Shown: positions 8,764 to 18,132, counted from the first letter of the stretch. The stretch is DNA of 64,000 bases from Methylococcus capsulatus (GCF_036864975.1 NZ_CP104311.1:722001-786000); one strand, 5' to 3'. Notes: generated from the sequence alone by a model not told the origin. Numbers and translations are program-made.

Positions 8764-10431
8764 TCAGGCAGAAAAACCGGGCCCACAGGACTCCCAGGCC
8801 CGCCATACCTGATCGACCACCCGGTCGATCGCCCTTCGATCGGTCCAGGGGCTCATGATGAAGGATTTGATGGCGGCGATGCGGCCGTTGCCACGGCCTG
8901 CGTCGCGATAGGCGTCGGTCCAGGACAACAGCACGCCCTCGCCTTTTACCGCCTTGGCATGCATGCGGTCGAAGATTTCGCGGTTGAAACGGTTGTGGCG
9001 CTCCAGAATGTCCGCGTACGCCGGGTCGGTCAGTTCCCGCTGATAGGCCGCCGCCGCTTCGGTGCCGGGCGGGTAGAGCCGGAACAGGGTCACCGGCCCG
9101 AAGTTGCCACCGTTGAGAATATGGACGAAATCCAGCTCCTCCAGCAATTCGCGCAGACGCTCCGACATTTCCACGCTGTGGCCGAGGATGACGCGATAGC
9201 CCTCCTTGCCGAGCAGCCGGAGATTGGCCAGTGCCGCCAGCGCGCCGGCACCGGAGCGGGAGCATTCCAAAGTGAACAACCCCGGATGGTAATGGCCGAA
9301 CTGATAGAGATAAGGCATCTGGGCCGGATCGCGACTCAACAGCGCCAGATTCTCGCGGTCCTTCACCAGCACCGCGCTGGACACATAAGGCGCATAGCCG
9401 GTCTTGTGGAAATCCAACCCGATGCTGTCGGCGCGGTGCAGAAAGCCGATGCGCTCGACCGAATCCTGCAGCGAGCGCAGGGTGCGGGCATGGAATCCCA
9501 AGGGATTCAACTCGAAGTCGTAATCCTTGAACACCGACCACGGCCAGCCGATCACCGCATCGGCATGGAGGTGCGGCCGGTACGGCAGGCGGTATTCCTC
9601 CGCCAGCGCATCCCGGATATCGGCGATGGCGGCGAGGTCGTCGATGCCGAAGGCGTCGGTGGTGCCGAGGGTGGCGATGATCGCCGCCACTTCCTCACCG
9701 GCCTCGAACCGCCGCCGCAGCTCACTTTCCAGATGGGTCAGCGACATCTCGTTCTGAAGAGTGGTGGGCACGGTGACCAGGTTTTCGCTACCAAGCCCCA
9801 ACCAGCCGGCGACGTTCACCCTGGAATAGTGCGACACTCCCGAAGCCAGTATTTTGTACGGCTTGCGGATGCCTTCACGCATCGCGCGGCCGCCGGAAAT
9901 CTTCTCCAGGGCCAGCTTCAGGCCGTAGAGTATCGTGCCGGTACCGCCGAAGGTAAACACCCCGCCGGCACGCTCCCGCTCGTAGCCGACCAGATCCGCC
10001 AACATGGCCACCGCCTCGATTTCGGCTTCGGCGAAGCGGGCGGAATATTCATCCCAGATGATGTTCGGATTGTAGATGGCGCTGGCGATGAAAGCGGTGA
10101 TGCTGGCAATGGTGGGCGGCGGTATCACATTGGCCTGGGCGTTCGGATGCGCCCATACCACCATGCCGCGGCAATAGTCCGCCAGCATGGCGGTAATCCG
10201 CTCGATCGAGCTCATCCGCTCCGGCATCGGCAAAGCGCGCTGGGCGGCATAATCGCCGTCCAACGTCGCCCCCAGGACGGGTGCGGCGGACTTGAGGTCG
10301 TCCACCCGATCCAGGAAACATGACAGCGTATGCACGAAGTAGCCGTCCATGACCGGATTGGACACCGGTGACGGAAAACAGGTCTTCAGGGCCTCCAGGA
10401 TCTCGCTGTAATGACGATGATAGGTGTTCAC
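8764..10431 (-). CDS. Group II pyridoxal-phosphate-dependent decarboxylase
   Basis: A 555-residue fold-type I PLP enzyme of the glutamate/aromatic amino acid decarboxylase group. Seen are the FTFGGTGTILYGLKLAL cofactor-phosphate loop (from 159), His201 in ASGVSHYS, which stacks on the PLP ring in this family, HLHADAVIGW with Asp291 that pairs with the pyridine nitrogen, and DFHKTGYAPY with the PLP lysine 343. The substrate cannot be fixed from the sequence; glutamate, aspartate, tyrosine and related amino acids are all used in this family. It lies 95 bp upstream of hisB on the same strand, so histidine decarboxylation or mere proximity are both possible. Confidence 0.85.
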   Translation of the reverse strand: MNTYHRHYSEILEALKTCFPSPVSNPVMDGYFVHTLSCFLDRVDDLKSAAPVLGATLDGDYAAQRALPMPERMSSIERITAMLADYCRGMVVWAHPNAQANVIPPPTIASITAFIASAIYNPNIIWDEYSARFAEAEIEAVAMLADLVGYERERAGGVFTFGGTGTILYGLKLALEKISGGRAMREGIRKPYKILASGVSHYSRVNVAGWLGLGSENLVTVPTTLQNEMSLTHLESELRRRFEAGEEVAAIIATLGTTDAFGIDDLAAIADIRDALAEEYRLPYRPHLHADAVIGWPWSVFKDYDFELNPLGFHARTLRSLQDSVERIGFLHRADSIGLDFHKTGYAPYVSSAVLVKDRENLALLSRDPAQMPYLYQFGHYHPGLFTLECSRSGAGALAALANLRLLGKEGYRVILGHSVEMSERLRELLEELDFVHILNGGNFGPVTLFRLYPPGTEAAAAYQRELTDPAYADILERHNRFNREIFDRMHAKAVKGEGVLLSWTDAYRDAGRGNGRIAAIKSFIMSPWTDRRAIDRVVDQVWRAWESCGPGFSA

Positions 10432-10565
10432 GCCGATCCGTCCTCATTGCCCTGCCCCCGTTCGGGAGCACTCGATCGCAGCAAACTAAACCAAGCGCCC
10501 GCCAAGATCCAGCTCCGGGACCGGCGATATAATTCCCGCAACGCTGACCCTGCCGAGGCACACGC

Positions 10566-11157
10566 ATGGATTTCCGGATGAACTCTCCCACCGGCAAGGC
10601 CACCCTAGCGTACGCCAGAAACGGAGACTATGCCCACCCCGGCGAAGAGGATGCCGTTGTCGCGGCGGTCGACAGGCTCCCGCGCGAGGGGATCCACCAT
10701 CTGCTGGATGTCGGCTGCGGTTGCGGCATCTGAACCGAAACCTCACCCGGCCCGTATGATCGATCCACCATCTGCTGGATGTCGGCTGCGGTTGCGGCGG
10801 TACCGCCAACTGGTTCCGGCGCCATGGCTGGGGCGAGGTGACCGGGGTGGACATCGACGCCGTGTCGCTCGAATACGCCAGACAGCGCTATCCCGGCGTC
10901 CGGTTCTTGCAGCAGGATGCCTGCCGCATGGAGCCGGAGCAATTCCATGGATTCGACCTGGTTTATCTGTTCACGGCCCTGTACGCCTTCCCCGACCACT
11001 TGGAGGCGCTGCGCCGGATGAGGATGGCCGCGCGGCGCATTGGTACGGGCGGGAACGCAGGACTGAAGTCCGACCGTGACCTGGGCCGTTGGCCTATATG
11101 CAACGCCGCGATTACGCTTAGAATCCGCATGACTGTCCGTCAGGCAGCGTTCGGCTG
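10566..11157 (+). pseudogene. Class I SAM-dependent methyltransferase, broken by a 71-bp repeat-plus-insert
   Basis: The gene opens at ATG 10566 (MDFRMNSPTGKATLAYARNG) and reaches the SAM-binding motif LLDVGCGCG before a stop. Translation resumes in another frame with the same motif and continues as TANWFRRHGWGEVTGVDIDAVSLEYA, then FLQQDACRM. A 37-bp segment (10691-10727) is repeated at 10762-10798 with 34 unrelated bases between. Removing the 71-bp unit rejoins the frames exactly. The C-terminus after LEALRRMRMAARRIG no longer looks like a methyltransferase and the protein is shorter than usual, so there is probably a second lesion. The substrate is unknown. Confidence 0.85.
10691..10798 (+). 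repeat. Direct repeat 37 bp x2 flanking a 34-bp insert
   Basis: Copies at 10691-10727 and 10762-10798 are identical over 37 bases and differ immediately on both sides (G/C on the left, A/G on the right). The 34 bases between, 10728-10761, are not part of the methyltransferase reading. Within the repeat a dyad ATCCA / TGGAT encloses an 8-nt loop ending TCTGC. The unit has the proportions of one CRISPR repeat plus spacer; see findings. Confidence 0.95.
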
Positions 11158-11194
11158 AATGGCCGTCCCAGGTCGCGAGCACAGGAGGCAAGAT

Positions 11195-11632
11195 ATGGCT
11201 AAAGCAATTCCCGACGGTTATCACACCGTCATCCCTTATCTGGTGGTACGGGGCGCCGCCGAATTGATCGAATTCATGAAAACCGCATTCGACGCGAAGG
11301 AATGGGAACGGATCATGCGTCCGGACGGCACCGTCGGCCATGCCGAAATGCGAGTCGGCGACTCTGTGATCATGCTGAGCGAAGCCAGAGGCGAGTGGCA
11401 ACCCATGCCCGGCGCGATCTATCTCTACGTCCCCGATGCCGACGCCGCCTACCAGCGCGCACTCGAGGCGGGGGCATCCTCTATCTCACCGCCCGCCAAC
11501 CAGTTCTACGGCGACCGCCACGGTGGCGTACGCGATGCATCGGGCAACATCTGGTGGATCGCCACCCACATTGAGGACGTACCGGCCGCGGAACTCAAGC
11601 AGCGCGCCGAAGTCTTCTTCTCCAAGCACTGA
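11195..11632 (+). CDS. VOC (glyoxalase/PhnB-like) family protein
   Basis: A 145-residue protein with two beta-alpha-beta-beta-beta units. The N-terminal half (YHTVIPYLVVRGAAELIEFMKTAF, then GHAEMRVGDSVIMLSEA) and the C-terminal half (AIYLYVPDADAAYQRALEAGA, then GDRHGGVRDASGNIWWIATH) match the PhnB/YaeR-like group of the vicinal-oxygen-chelate superfamily. Actual reactions in this group are mostly unknown. The start at 11195 follows a good AGGAGG (11183-11188). It stands alone after the broken methyltransferase. Confidence 0.85.
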   Translation: MAKAIPDGYHTVIPYLVVRGAAELIEFMKTAFDAKEWERIMRPDGTVGHAEMRVGDSVIMLSEARGEWQPMPGAIYLYVPDADAAYQRALEAGASSISPPANQFYGDRHGGVRDASGNIWWIATHIEDVPAAELKQRAEVFFSKH

Positions 11633-12116
11633 ACGTTCGCATAAACGCTGACCGCCGCGTCACGCTGCTCCATGCGCCCGACGGCCGCTCCACCGGCACG
11701 CTCAGGCTGCTGAAAGAACGCTGCGCCGCCGCGAACGGCGCATTACGGTCAGATTCGGCCCGGTGCCGGCACTGGACGCGGAACTCGCCGCCGCCCAAGG
11801 CTGACACTTTCAATCGCTCCCGCCCAGCACCAGCCGCCCGGGCGCGCGCCCCAAACCGAGGCGACGCCCCATTATTGAGCGCCTACCACCCAAACGCCCG
11901 TCTAATCAGCCCCATACGGCCATCCAGGAACAGAAGGCTTGCCATGCCTAACGCATAAAGAAATCTATGGCGAATTGAAAAAAGAATAAGCCCGAGGTTT
12001 CGTTTTGAGACGATACGTAATATGATCTTGCGCACATCATTGGTGCATAGTGATTTTGTGCACCTATTTGATGCAAACTACAGTGACGCCAAGACCCCGT
12101 CCAAGAGGAATGCTCC
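11633..12116 (+). other. Intergenic region without a supported gene
   Basis: About 480 bp. The first part (to about 11800) is GC-rich and codon-like, and may be the eroded tail of a gene (RITVRFGPVPALDAELAAA can be read near 11740-11800), but no start or family is recognisable. From about 11880 it becomes AT-rich and contains the dyad GGTGCA-N11-TGCACC (12042-12064), upstream of the small exported protein gene at 12117. Confidence 0.5.
12042..12064. promoter_or_regulatory. Dyad upstream of the small exported protein gene
   Basis: GGTGCA at 12042-12047 and TGCACC at 12059-12064 form a 6-bp inverted repeat with 11 bases between, in AT-rich DNA 53 bp before the ATG at 12117. It may be an operator. 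The half-sites are those of NtrC boxes but in the opposite order, so NtrC binding is not claimed. Confidence 0.3.
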
Positions 12117-12425
12117 ATGCTTACCAAAACCATGACGACAACTACCTTGGGCATAGCGCTGACCATTGGCCTCCTGGCCGGGCAGGCCCATGCCAAACCA
12201 AACATCGTCACCGAAACCGACGTCAAAAGCTGCCGGTTTCTGAAAACGGTCGTGGGATCGTCGGGCTACGGCAAGAAAATCGGGAGCTGGCAGCCCCAGG
12301 CCAAGGCATCCGCCGAAAGAGAGGCCACCCAAATCGGCGCAAGCCACATCGTCTGGGGCGACTTCAAGTCGTTCGGAGCATTCAATGGCATCGCGACCGC
12401 CAAAGCCTACGACTGCGGCAGATAA
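12117..12425 (+). CDS. Small exported protein, DUF4156-like
   Basis: A 102-residue protein with a signal peptide (hydrophobic TTTLGIALTIGLLAGQAHA, cleavage likely near residue 26). The mature part carries SCRFLKTVVGSSGYGKK, then AEREATQIGASHIVWGDF and a C-terminal AKAYDCG. Two cysteines at the start and end may form a disulfide. The pattern resembles the DUF4156/RcsF-like small periplasmic proteins with a core reading ATHIVW; assignment is by recollection of the family pattern only. Function unknown. Confidence 0.7.
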   Translation: MLTKTMTTTTLGIALTIGLLAGQAHAKPNIVTETDVKSCRFLKTVVGSSGYGKKIGSWQPQAKASAEREATQIGASHIVWGDFKSFGAFNGIATAKAYDCGR

Positions 12426-12648
12426 ACCTTCCGCCATGCCAGAGCCGGGGGAGACCGCCCTCCCCCGATCAACCAACAGACTTCCTCAATCCCCGTCGTT
12501 TTGAACAGGGCGGAGTATCCGTCCGGTACTTAATTTCAGCCGGCGCCCCGTCACTATCCTCGCTCTGCATCGGCATTGACACGATTAAACAGGTCGATAT
12601 GCTCGTTAGCATCGGCGAGGAAAAAATGCGACTTCACTTCCCGCCGAA

Positions 12649-13098
12649 ATGTCTGCCGAACACGAACCGGACTACCAGTCCATGCGTGGACTGCACGGGA
12701 TTCAACTTGCGTAAGGCCATGCGCGCGGTCGGCCCGCACCATGACGACACCTTGCATCCCGCCGGTATTCGGGGCCCTCAGTTTTCCCTCCCGGTTGCGG
12801 CGAAGATGGCCGGGCCGGTGGCGGTGACCCGGCTGGCCGAAATGGCTGTGGTGATCGGACCACACTGACCCACGATCTGAACCTGCTGGAAAAGCAAGGA
12901 CTCGTCACCGTGGCACCGGGCCCGGACCGCCGGATCCGATGGGCCGCGATCATGGCACAAGGCCTCGCCGTCCTTCGGCAGGCTTACCCGCTCTGGCAGT
13001 AAACCCAGGCCAGGCTGCTGGCGAAACTCGGGCCAGACCGCCTGCAATCTCTGCGGGGAAACATGGCGACACGGGTCGACGCTGCCCTGGTACGGTGA
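12649..13098 (+). pseudogene. MarR-family transcriptional regulator, decayed
   Basis: A MarR-type winged helix can be read by changing frame. MSAEHEPDYQS begins at 12649; the next frame gives NLRKAMRAVGPHHDDTLHPAG, then KMAGPVAVTRLAEMAVVIG; after a second shift near 12855-12865 comes TLTHDLNLLEKQGLVTV with PGPDRRIRW as the wing. At 13000 a TAA interrupts the tail, which continues in the same frame as TQARLLAKLGPDRLQSLRG to a stop at 13096-13098; TAA for CAA is the likely mutation. Two frameshifts and a nonsense codon make it nonfunctional. It lies upstream of the RND efflux operon, which such a regulator could once have repressed. Confidence 0.8.
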
Positions 13099-13169
13099 AA
13101 TTTTTTCTCGTTTCAGTGCAGATACACTCTTTTGGTCCACCCTGCGGTGGAGGTCGATTTCAACAAACC

Positions 13170-13835
13170 ATGACGCCGCAAAAAAATCCGCCCCCCGCGA
13201 CAAGGCGCCTTTGGGACGGATATCCGGTGCGGCCAAAGGAAACACCGGCGATCGAAACGGCCTGGCTGCGCAAGATTGCCTTGGGGGCGGGGCCGAGGAT
13301 GTCGGCTACGCCAGAATGGAACGGGCCGAGATAGCGCGGCGCGCATTCGATATCCTGCGGGCATTTCCTTGCGCGAAAACCCTGCTTGGGTTTCATCTGC
13401 CACGGCAACCGCGAAACCATCCGCACCCTCAGTCGTTCCATCGCCAATCTCGAACTCCACCCGTTGGCGGATGCGGCAACGACATCGCCCGGCGGATCGT
13501 CCAGACACTGGAACGGTACGGCGGTCCTGGATGCCATGGCCGATCATGACTCCGGCCCCATCGACTACAATCCCTGTCTGGAATGTGAGCCTTGCGTCGG
13601 TGCCTAATCAGCGGGAGGGATCGGGAAGGACGGCCATTTCGATTTTTCTGCCTGTCATACCCATCACTTCCGGGAGTTCATGGAAGGCGCCGTCGACTGG
13701 GCCGATACGATCGCCGCCGGCGCATCGGGCTAGCGGAAAATAGATCACCGAAGCGGCATCCCTGTGGCAAGGCCTTCTCGTTCGGGGCGGACTATAAAGC
13801 CGCCTACGGCCTGCCGGTGATGTCCCGCGTGATTC
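13170..13835 (+). pseudogene. 4Fe-4S ferredoxin-like / QueG-type iron-sulfur protein, decayed
   Basis: Pieces in several frames line up as one gene. They read TAWLRKIALGAG, then GAEDVGYARMERAEIA, then ILRAFPCAKTLLGF, then CHGNRETIRTLSRSIANLEL. After an apparent internal deletion come GPIDYNPCLECEPCVGA and, in another frame, KDGHFDFSACHTHHFREFM, then SFGADYKAAYGLPV. The CxxCxxC-type segment and the later SACHTHHF and AAY segments match a family of cytosolic 4Fe-4S double-cluster proteins as I recall it. Key cluster cysteines have been lost. At least three frame changes and a stop at 13731 show it is dead. It sits between the marR relic and the efflux operon. Confidence 0.65.
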
Positions 13836-13969
13836 CCCCTTGCCATGAACAGGGAAAAAACGTTATGAAATGCCTTGCCCGCCTTGCGGGCCACGCCGTC
13901 CAAAGTTCAGGACTTTACGCCCGCCGAGGTGCTCGCGTGGTCGCCTCCGCCAGGGCCAGGGAATCCTCC

Positions 13970-15082
13970 ATGACTGCCACCCTTCCGTCGAAACCGGGAA
14001 GCTTCATCCCCATCGCTCTCCTCGCGATTTTCTCGGCGCTCGCGGCCTGCTCCGACAGCCGCGGCGGAGCGGAGCTGACCCGACCGGTCGTCACCTTTCG
14101 GGTCACCGAAGAAGCCGGTTCCGCCGGCATGAGTTTCGCCGGCGAAATCAGAGCCCGCCATGAAACCACCCTGTCTTTCCGGGTCGCCGGAAAACTGGCC
14201 TCCCGCCCGGTCGAGCTGGGCGACCGAGTCCGGAAAGGCCAGTTGCTGGCCGCTTTGGACCCTGCCGATTACGAACTGGCCATGCAGACGGCCAAAGCCC
14301 AACTGGCCGCCGCCCGGGCAGAACTGGAGTTCACCCGCGAAGATCTTCAACGATACCGCGAACTCCTGGAGCAGCGCGTCGTCAGCCCTCCCGAATTCGA
14401 TCGCCGCCGCACCGCCTTCACCGCCGCGAAGGAGCGCGTGACTGCGCTCGAAGCCCAGGCGGCCCAGGCGTCCAACCAGGTGGACTACACCGAGCTGCGC
14501 GCCGACCGGGGCGGCGTGGTCACTGCGGTCTCGGCGGAAACCGGCCAGGTGCTGGCCGCCGGCCAGCCGGTGCTCACGCTGGCCCGGCTCGACGAACCGG
14601 AGGTCAGCGTCGATGTCCCCGAGCACCGCGTCGGCCGGATCCACTCCGGCCAGGAGGCGGCCGTGACGCTTTGGGCCGACGGGCGGCGGCTCAAGGCCCG
14701 CATCCGCGAGATTGCCGCGGCGGCGGACCCTGCGAGCCGAACCTACCGGGTAAGGGCCACGCTGCTCGAAGGCCAGGAGACTGTCCGTTTCGGCATGACC
14801 GCGACCCTCTGGATCGACGCCGTCGGAACGGAACGGCTGGCGATCCCCCTTTCGGCCGTGTTCAGTCCCCAGCAGCAGCCCGCTCCGCCTCGCGTCTGGC
14901 TGGTGGACGAAGCACAGCTTACGGTCAAATCGGTGCCCGTCCGCCTGAATGGAGTCACGGGCGCGGGACGCGTTTGGGTCGAAGGCGTGGTGCCAGGCCA
15001 GTTGCTGGTGAGTGCCGGCGTGCAGCGCCTGACCGAAGGCCAGAAAGTGCGCATCATCCCCGACCCGACCGGCCGGCCATGA
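13970..15082 (+). CDS. RND efflux membrane fusion (periplasmic adaptor) lipoprotein
   Basis: A 370-residue HlyD/AcrA-type adaptor. It begins MTATLPSKPG, with a lipoprotein signal ending LAAC (Cys27), so it should be anchored in the inner membrane facing the periplasm. Then come the lipoyl half (GKLASRPVELGDRVRKGQLLAALD), the coiled-coil hairpin (residues about 100-165, AAARAELEFTREDLQRYRELLEQ), and beta-barrel and membrane-proximal domains. Stop and next start overlap as ATGA with the pump gene. An in-frame extension upstream is ignored because it precedes the signal peptide. Confidence 0.92.
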   Translation: MTATLPSKPGSFIPIALLAIFSALAACSDSRGGAELTRPVVTFRVTEEAGSAGMSFAGEIRARHETTLSFRVAGKLASRPVELGDRVRKGQLLAALDPADYELAMQTAKAQLAAARAELEFTREDLQRYRELLEQRVVSPPEFDRRRTAFTAAKERVTALEAQAAQASNQVDYTELRADRGGVVTAVSAETGQVLAAGQPVLTLARLDEPEVSVDVPEHRVGRIHSGQEAAVTLWADGRRLKARIREIAAAADPASRTYRVRATLLEGQETVRFGMTATLWIDAVGTERLAIPLSAVFSPQQQPAPPRVWLVDEAQLTVKSVPVRLNGVTGAGRVWVEGVVPGQLLVSAGVQRLTEGQKVRIIPDPTGRP

Positions 15083-18000
15083 AAGGTTTCAACCTCAGCC
15101 AATGGGCGCTGGAACACCGCGCCTTCACCGGCTTCCTCATGACACTCGTCCTGCTGGGCGGGCTTTTCGCCTATTTCCGGCTGGAGCAGCGGGAGGATCC
15201 CGAATTCACCTTCCGCCTGATGGTGGTGAAGACGCTGTATCCAGGGGCGACGGCGCGGGAGGTGGAGGAACAGCTCACCGACCGCCTCGAAAAAAAACTC
15301 CAGGAGCTGCCAGACCTCGACTACCTGCGCAGCTACTCCAAGCCGGGAGAATCGCTGATCTTCGTGGTACCGCGTGAGGACACCTCACCGGAAGAAGTCG
15401 CCGACATCTGGTACCAGGTCCGCAAGAAAGTCGGCGATGTCCGGATGACACTGCCACAGGGGGTCATCGGTCCCTTCTTCAATGACGAATTCGGCGACAC
15501 CTACAGCCTGATTTACGCTTTTTCCGGCGAAGGCTTCGATTACGCCCGGCTCAAGGAGCGGGTGGAAGCGGTCCGGCAGCAGATTCTGCGAGTCAAGGAC
15601 GTGGAAAAGGCCGATCTCATCGGCGCCCAGGAAGAAAAAATCTACCTCGAGTTTTCCGACAAGAAGATGGCCCGCCTGGGACTGGACGCCACCGAGGTCG
15701 CCGCCGCCCTGCAGACGCAGAACGCCATGGCGCCGGCGGGAACGGTGAACACCGGGGCGGGCGATTTGCCGGTGCGGATCACCGGAACTTTCGACTCGGT
15801 GGAGAACGTGGCGAATCTCGCGGTGCGCATCGGCGGCCGGACCTTCAGGGTCAGCGACTTCGCCGAGGTCAGGCGCGGCTATGTCGACCCGCCGGAATTC
15901 CGGATGCGTTTCAACGGCAAGGATGTGATCGGGCTGGGCATCGCCATGAACCGGAAGGGCGATGTGCTGGCTCTGGGAAAGGCCCTGGACGCCACGCTAA
16001 AGCGCGTCGAAGGCGAACTGCCGATCGGCATCGCGGTGGAAAAGGTCGCCGACCAGGCGCAGGTCGTCCGCCGCTCCATCGGCGAATTCAAACGCACATT
16101 CTTCGAAGCGCTGGCGGCGGTGCTCCTGGTCAGCTTCCTGAGCCTGGGGATTCGGGCGGGCGCGGTCGTTGCGCTCACGGTGCCCTTGGTGCTGGCCGCC
16201 ACCCTGCTCGGCATGCTGCTGGCCGGCATCGCCCTGCACCGCATCTCCCTAGGAGCGCTGATCCTGGCGCTGGGCCTGCTGGTGGACGATGCCATGATCG
16301 CCATCGAGATGATGGCCCGTAAGCTCGAGGAAGGCTGGGACCGGATGCGAGCCGCGACTTTCGCCTACACTGCCACCGCCTTTCCGATGCTCACCGGTAC
16401 CCTGATCACCATCGCCGGCTTCCTGCCGGTGGGTCTAGCCCGCTCCCAGGCGGGCGAATACACGCAAGCGATCTTCCAGGTGGTGGGGCTCTCGCTCATG
16501 TTGTCCTGGTTCGGGGCGGTGATCTTCACGCCTTACCTGGGATTCATGGCGCTCAGGCCGAAAGGTGCCGGATCGGCCCATGAGCTCTACGACACCCCCT
16601 TCTACAACCGTCTGCGCAGAGGGGTGGCGGCCTGTGTGGAGCATCGCGGCAAAGTAATCCTGGCAACGGCCGCGCTGTTCGCCCTCGGCATCGCGACCTT
16701 GACCCGGGTACCGGAGCAGTTTTTTCCGCTGTCGAACCGGCCGGAGGTCGTGATCGACCTGTGGCTGCCCGAAGGAAGCAGCTTCGCGCAAACCGAGGCC
16801 GCCGCCAAGCGTATGGAATCGGTTCTGGCCCATGACCCGGACGTGTTGAGTTACGCGACCTACATCGGTGGCGGCAGCCCGCGTTTTTTCCTGCTCATCG
16901 TGCAACAGCTCGCCAATGCCAACCTGGCCGAATTCGTGGTGATGACGGGCGACAATGGCGCCCGCGAACGGGTCATGCGACGGATCCGCCAGGCACTCGC
17001 CGCGGATTTTCCGGAAGTACGTGGGCGCGCCATGCGGCTCAACGTCGGTCCGCCGATGGATTATCCCGTGGTGTTCCGGGTGTTCGGCAAAGACCCCGCC
17101 GTCGTCCGCGGCATCGCCGACCAGGTGGCGGCGGTCGTGCGGGCCAACCCGCATACGGTGGACGTAAACGACGACTGGCACGAGCGGATTCCCGCGCTGC
17201 GGCTGGTGCTGGACCAGGACAAGGCGCGGGCCCTGGGGGTCAGCACGGCTTCTCTCGCCCGCGTCCTACAGGCTCATTACAGCGGCGTGACGGTAGGACA
17301 GCTCCGCGAAAACGACCAGCTCATCGATATCGTCTGGCGCGCCCAGACCCGGTTGCGCACGGACACTGCAGGTCTGCCCGACCTCGCCGTACCCACCGGC
17401 AGCGGCCAACCGGTACCGCTGTCCCAATTGGTGCGGTTCGAAACGGTGTTCGAGGACGGCGTGCGCTGGCGACGCAACCGTTTCCCCGCTATTTCGGTGC
17501 GCGCCGACGTGACGGACGGCGTGCTGGCGCCCGACGTCGCAGCGGAAATAGAACCGGCGCTCAAGCCCATCCTCGATGAACTGCCGCCCGGCTATTTCGT
17601 CGAAACCGGCGCCGCCCGGGAGGACGCGTGGACCGCCCAGAAATCGATCCTGGTCTGGATTCCCTTAGTGCTGGTGGCCACGCTCTTGCTGTTGATGCTG
17701 CAGTTGCAGAATCTGTCCCGGACCTTTCTGGTCTTCGTCACGGCGCCCCTGGGCGTGATCGGCGCCGCCTTCGCCCTCCTCCTGTTCCAGGCGCCGTTCG
17801 GATTCGTGGCTCTGCTCGGGATCATCGCTCTGGCAGGCATGATCATGCGCAATTCGGTCATCCTGGTGGACCAGATCGAACAGGATGAAAAAGCCGGTCT
17901 CGATACTCGCCGCGCCATCATCGAATCCACGGTCCGCCGTTTCCGGCCGATCATGCTCACAGCGGCGGCCGCCATACTTGCCATGATCCCACTGTCCACC

Positions 18001-18132
18001 AACGACTTTTTCGCTCCGCAGGCGATCGCGATCATGGGCGGCCTCAGCGTCGCCACCGTGCTGACGGTATTCTTCCTGCCGGCGCTCTACGCGGCCTGGT
18101 TCAAGGTCGAACGGCGCGAGGGGGCTGCATGA
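15079..18132 (+). CDS. RND family efflux pump, inner-membrane transporter
   Basis: A 1017-residue AcrB-type proton antiporter: one N-terminal membrane helix, a large periplasmic loop, five helices, and the same again. The proton-relay acidic pair is seen in LLVDDAMIAIEMM in the fourth helix region, with many periplasmic porter-domain motifs such as YPGATAREVEEQLTDRLEKKL. It looks closer to the multidrug/unknown-substrate (HAE1-like and proteobacterial YegN-like) groups than to heavy-metal CusA, as the methionine triad is not obvious. It is sandwiched between adaptor and outer membrane channel genes in one operon with overlapping ends. Confidence 0.93.
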   Translation: MKGFNLSQWALEHRAFTGFLMTLVLLGGLFAYFRLEQREDPEFTFRLMVVKTLYPGATAREVEEQLTDRLEKKLQELPDLDYLRSYSKPGESLIFVVPREDTSPEEVADIWYQVRKKVGDVRMTLPQGVIGPFFNDEFGDTYSLIYAFSGEGFDYARLKERVEAVRQQILRVKDVEKADLIGAQEEKIYLEFSDKKMARLGLDATEVAAALQTQNAMAPAGTVNTGAGDLPVRITGTFDSVENVANLAVRIGGRTFRVSDFAEVRRGYVDPPEFRMRFNGKDVIGLGIAMNRKGDVLALGKALDATLKRVEGELPIGIAVEKVADQAQVVRRSIGEFKRTFFEALAAVLLVSFLSLGIRAGAVVALTVPLVLAATLLGMLLAGIALHRISLGALILALGLLVDDAMIAIEMMARKLEEGWDRMRAATFAYTATAFPMLTGTLITIAGFLPVGLARSQAGEYTQAIFQVVGLSLMLSWFGAVIFTPYLGFMALRPKGAGSAHELYDTPFYNRLRRGVAACVEHRGKVILATAALFALGIATLTRVPEQFFPLSNRPEVVIDLWLPEGSSFAQTEAAAKRMESVLAHDPDVLSYATYIGGGSPRFFLLIVQQLANANLAEFVVMTGDNGARERVMRRIRQALAADFPEVRGRAMRLNVGPPMDYPVVFRVFGKDPAVVRGIADQVAAVVRANPHTVDVNDDWHERIPALRLVLDQDKARALGVSTASLARVLQAHYSGVTVGQLRENDQLIDIVWRAQTRLRTDTAGLPDLAVPTGSGQPVPLSQLVRFETVFEDGVRWRRNRFPAISVRADVTDGVLAPDVAAEIEPALKPILDELPPGYFVETGAAREDAWTAQKSILVWIPLVLVATLLLLMLQLQNLSRTFLVFVTAPLGVIGAAFALLLFQAPFGFVALLGIIALAGMIMRNSVILVDQIEQDEKAGLDTRRAIIESTVRRFRPIMLTAAAAILAMIPLSTNDFFAPQAIAIMGGLSVATVLTVFFLPALYAAWFKVERREGAA

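Noticed and set aside
8689-10323. Long open frame antisense to the PLP decarboxylase
   Set aside because: The opposite strand carries the complete catalytic motifs (H201, D291, K343); the antisense frame has none.
10691-10798. A real, functional CRISPR array
   Set aside because: There are only two repeat copies, they encode part of a methyltransferase, and no cas genes or leader are near; at most it is an off-target integration product.
11595-11813. A 72-codon minus-strand frame after the VOC gene
   Set aside because: Serine/arginine-rich composition typical of a shadow, and it overlaps the end of the VOC gene.
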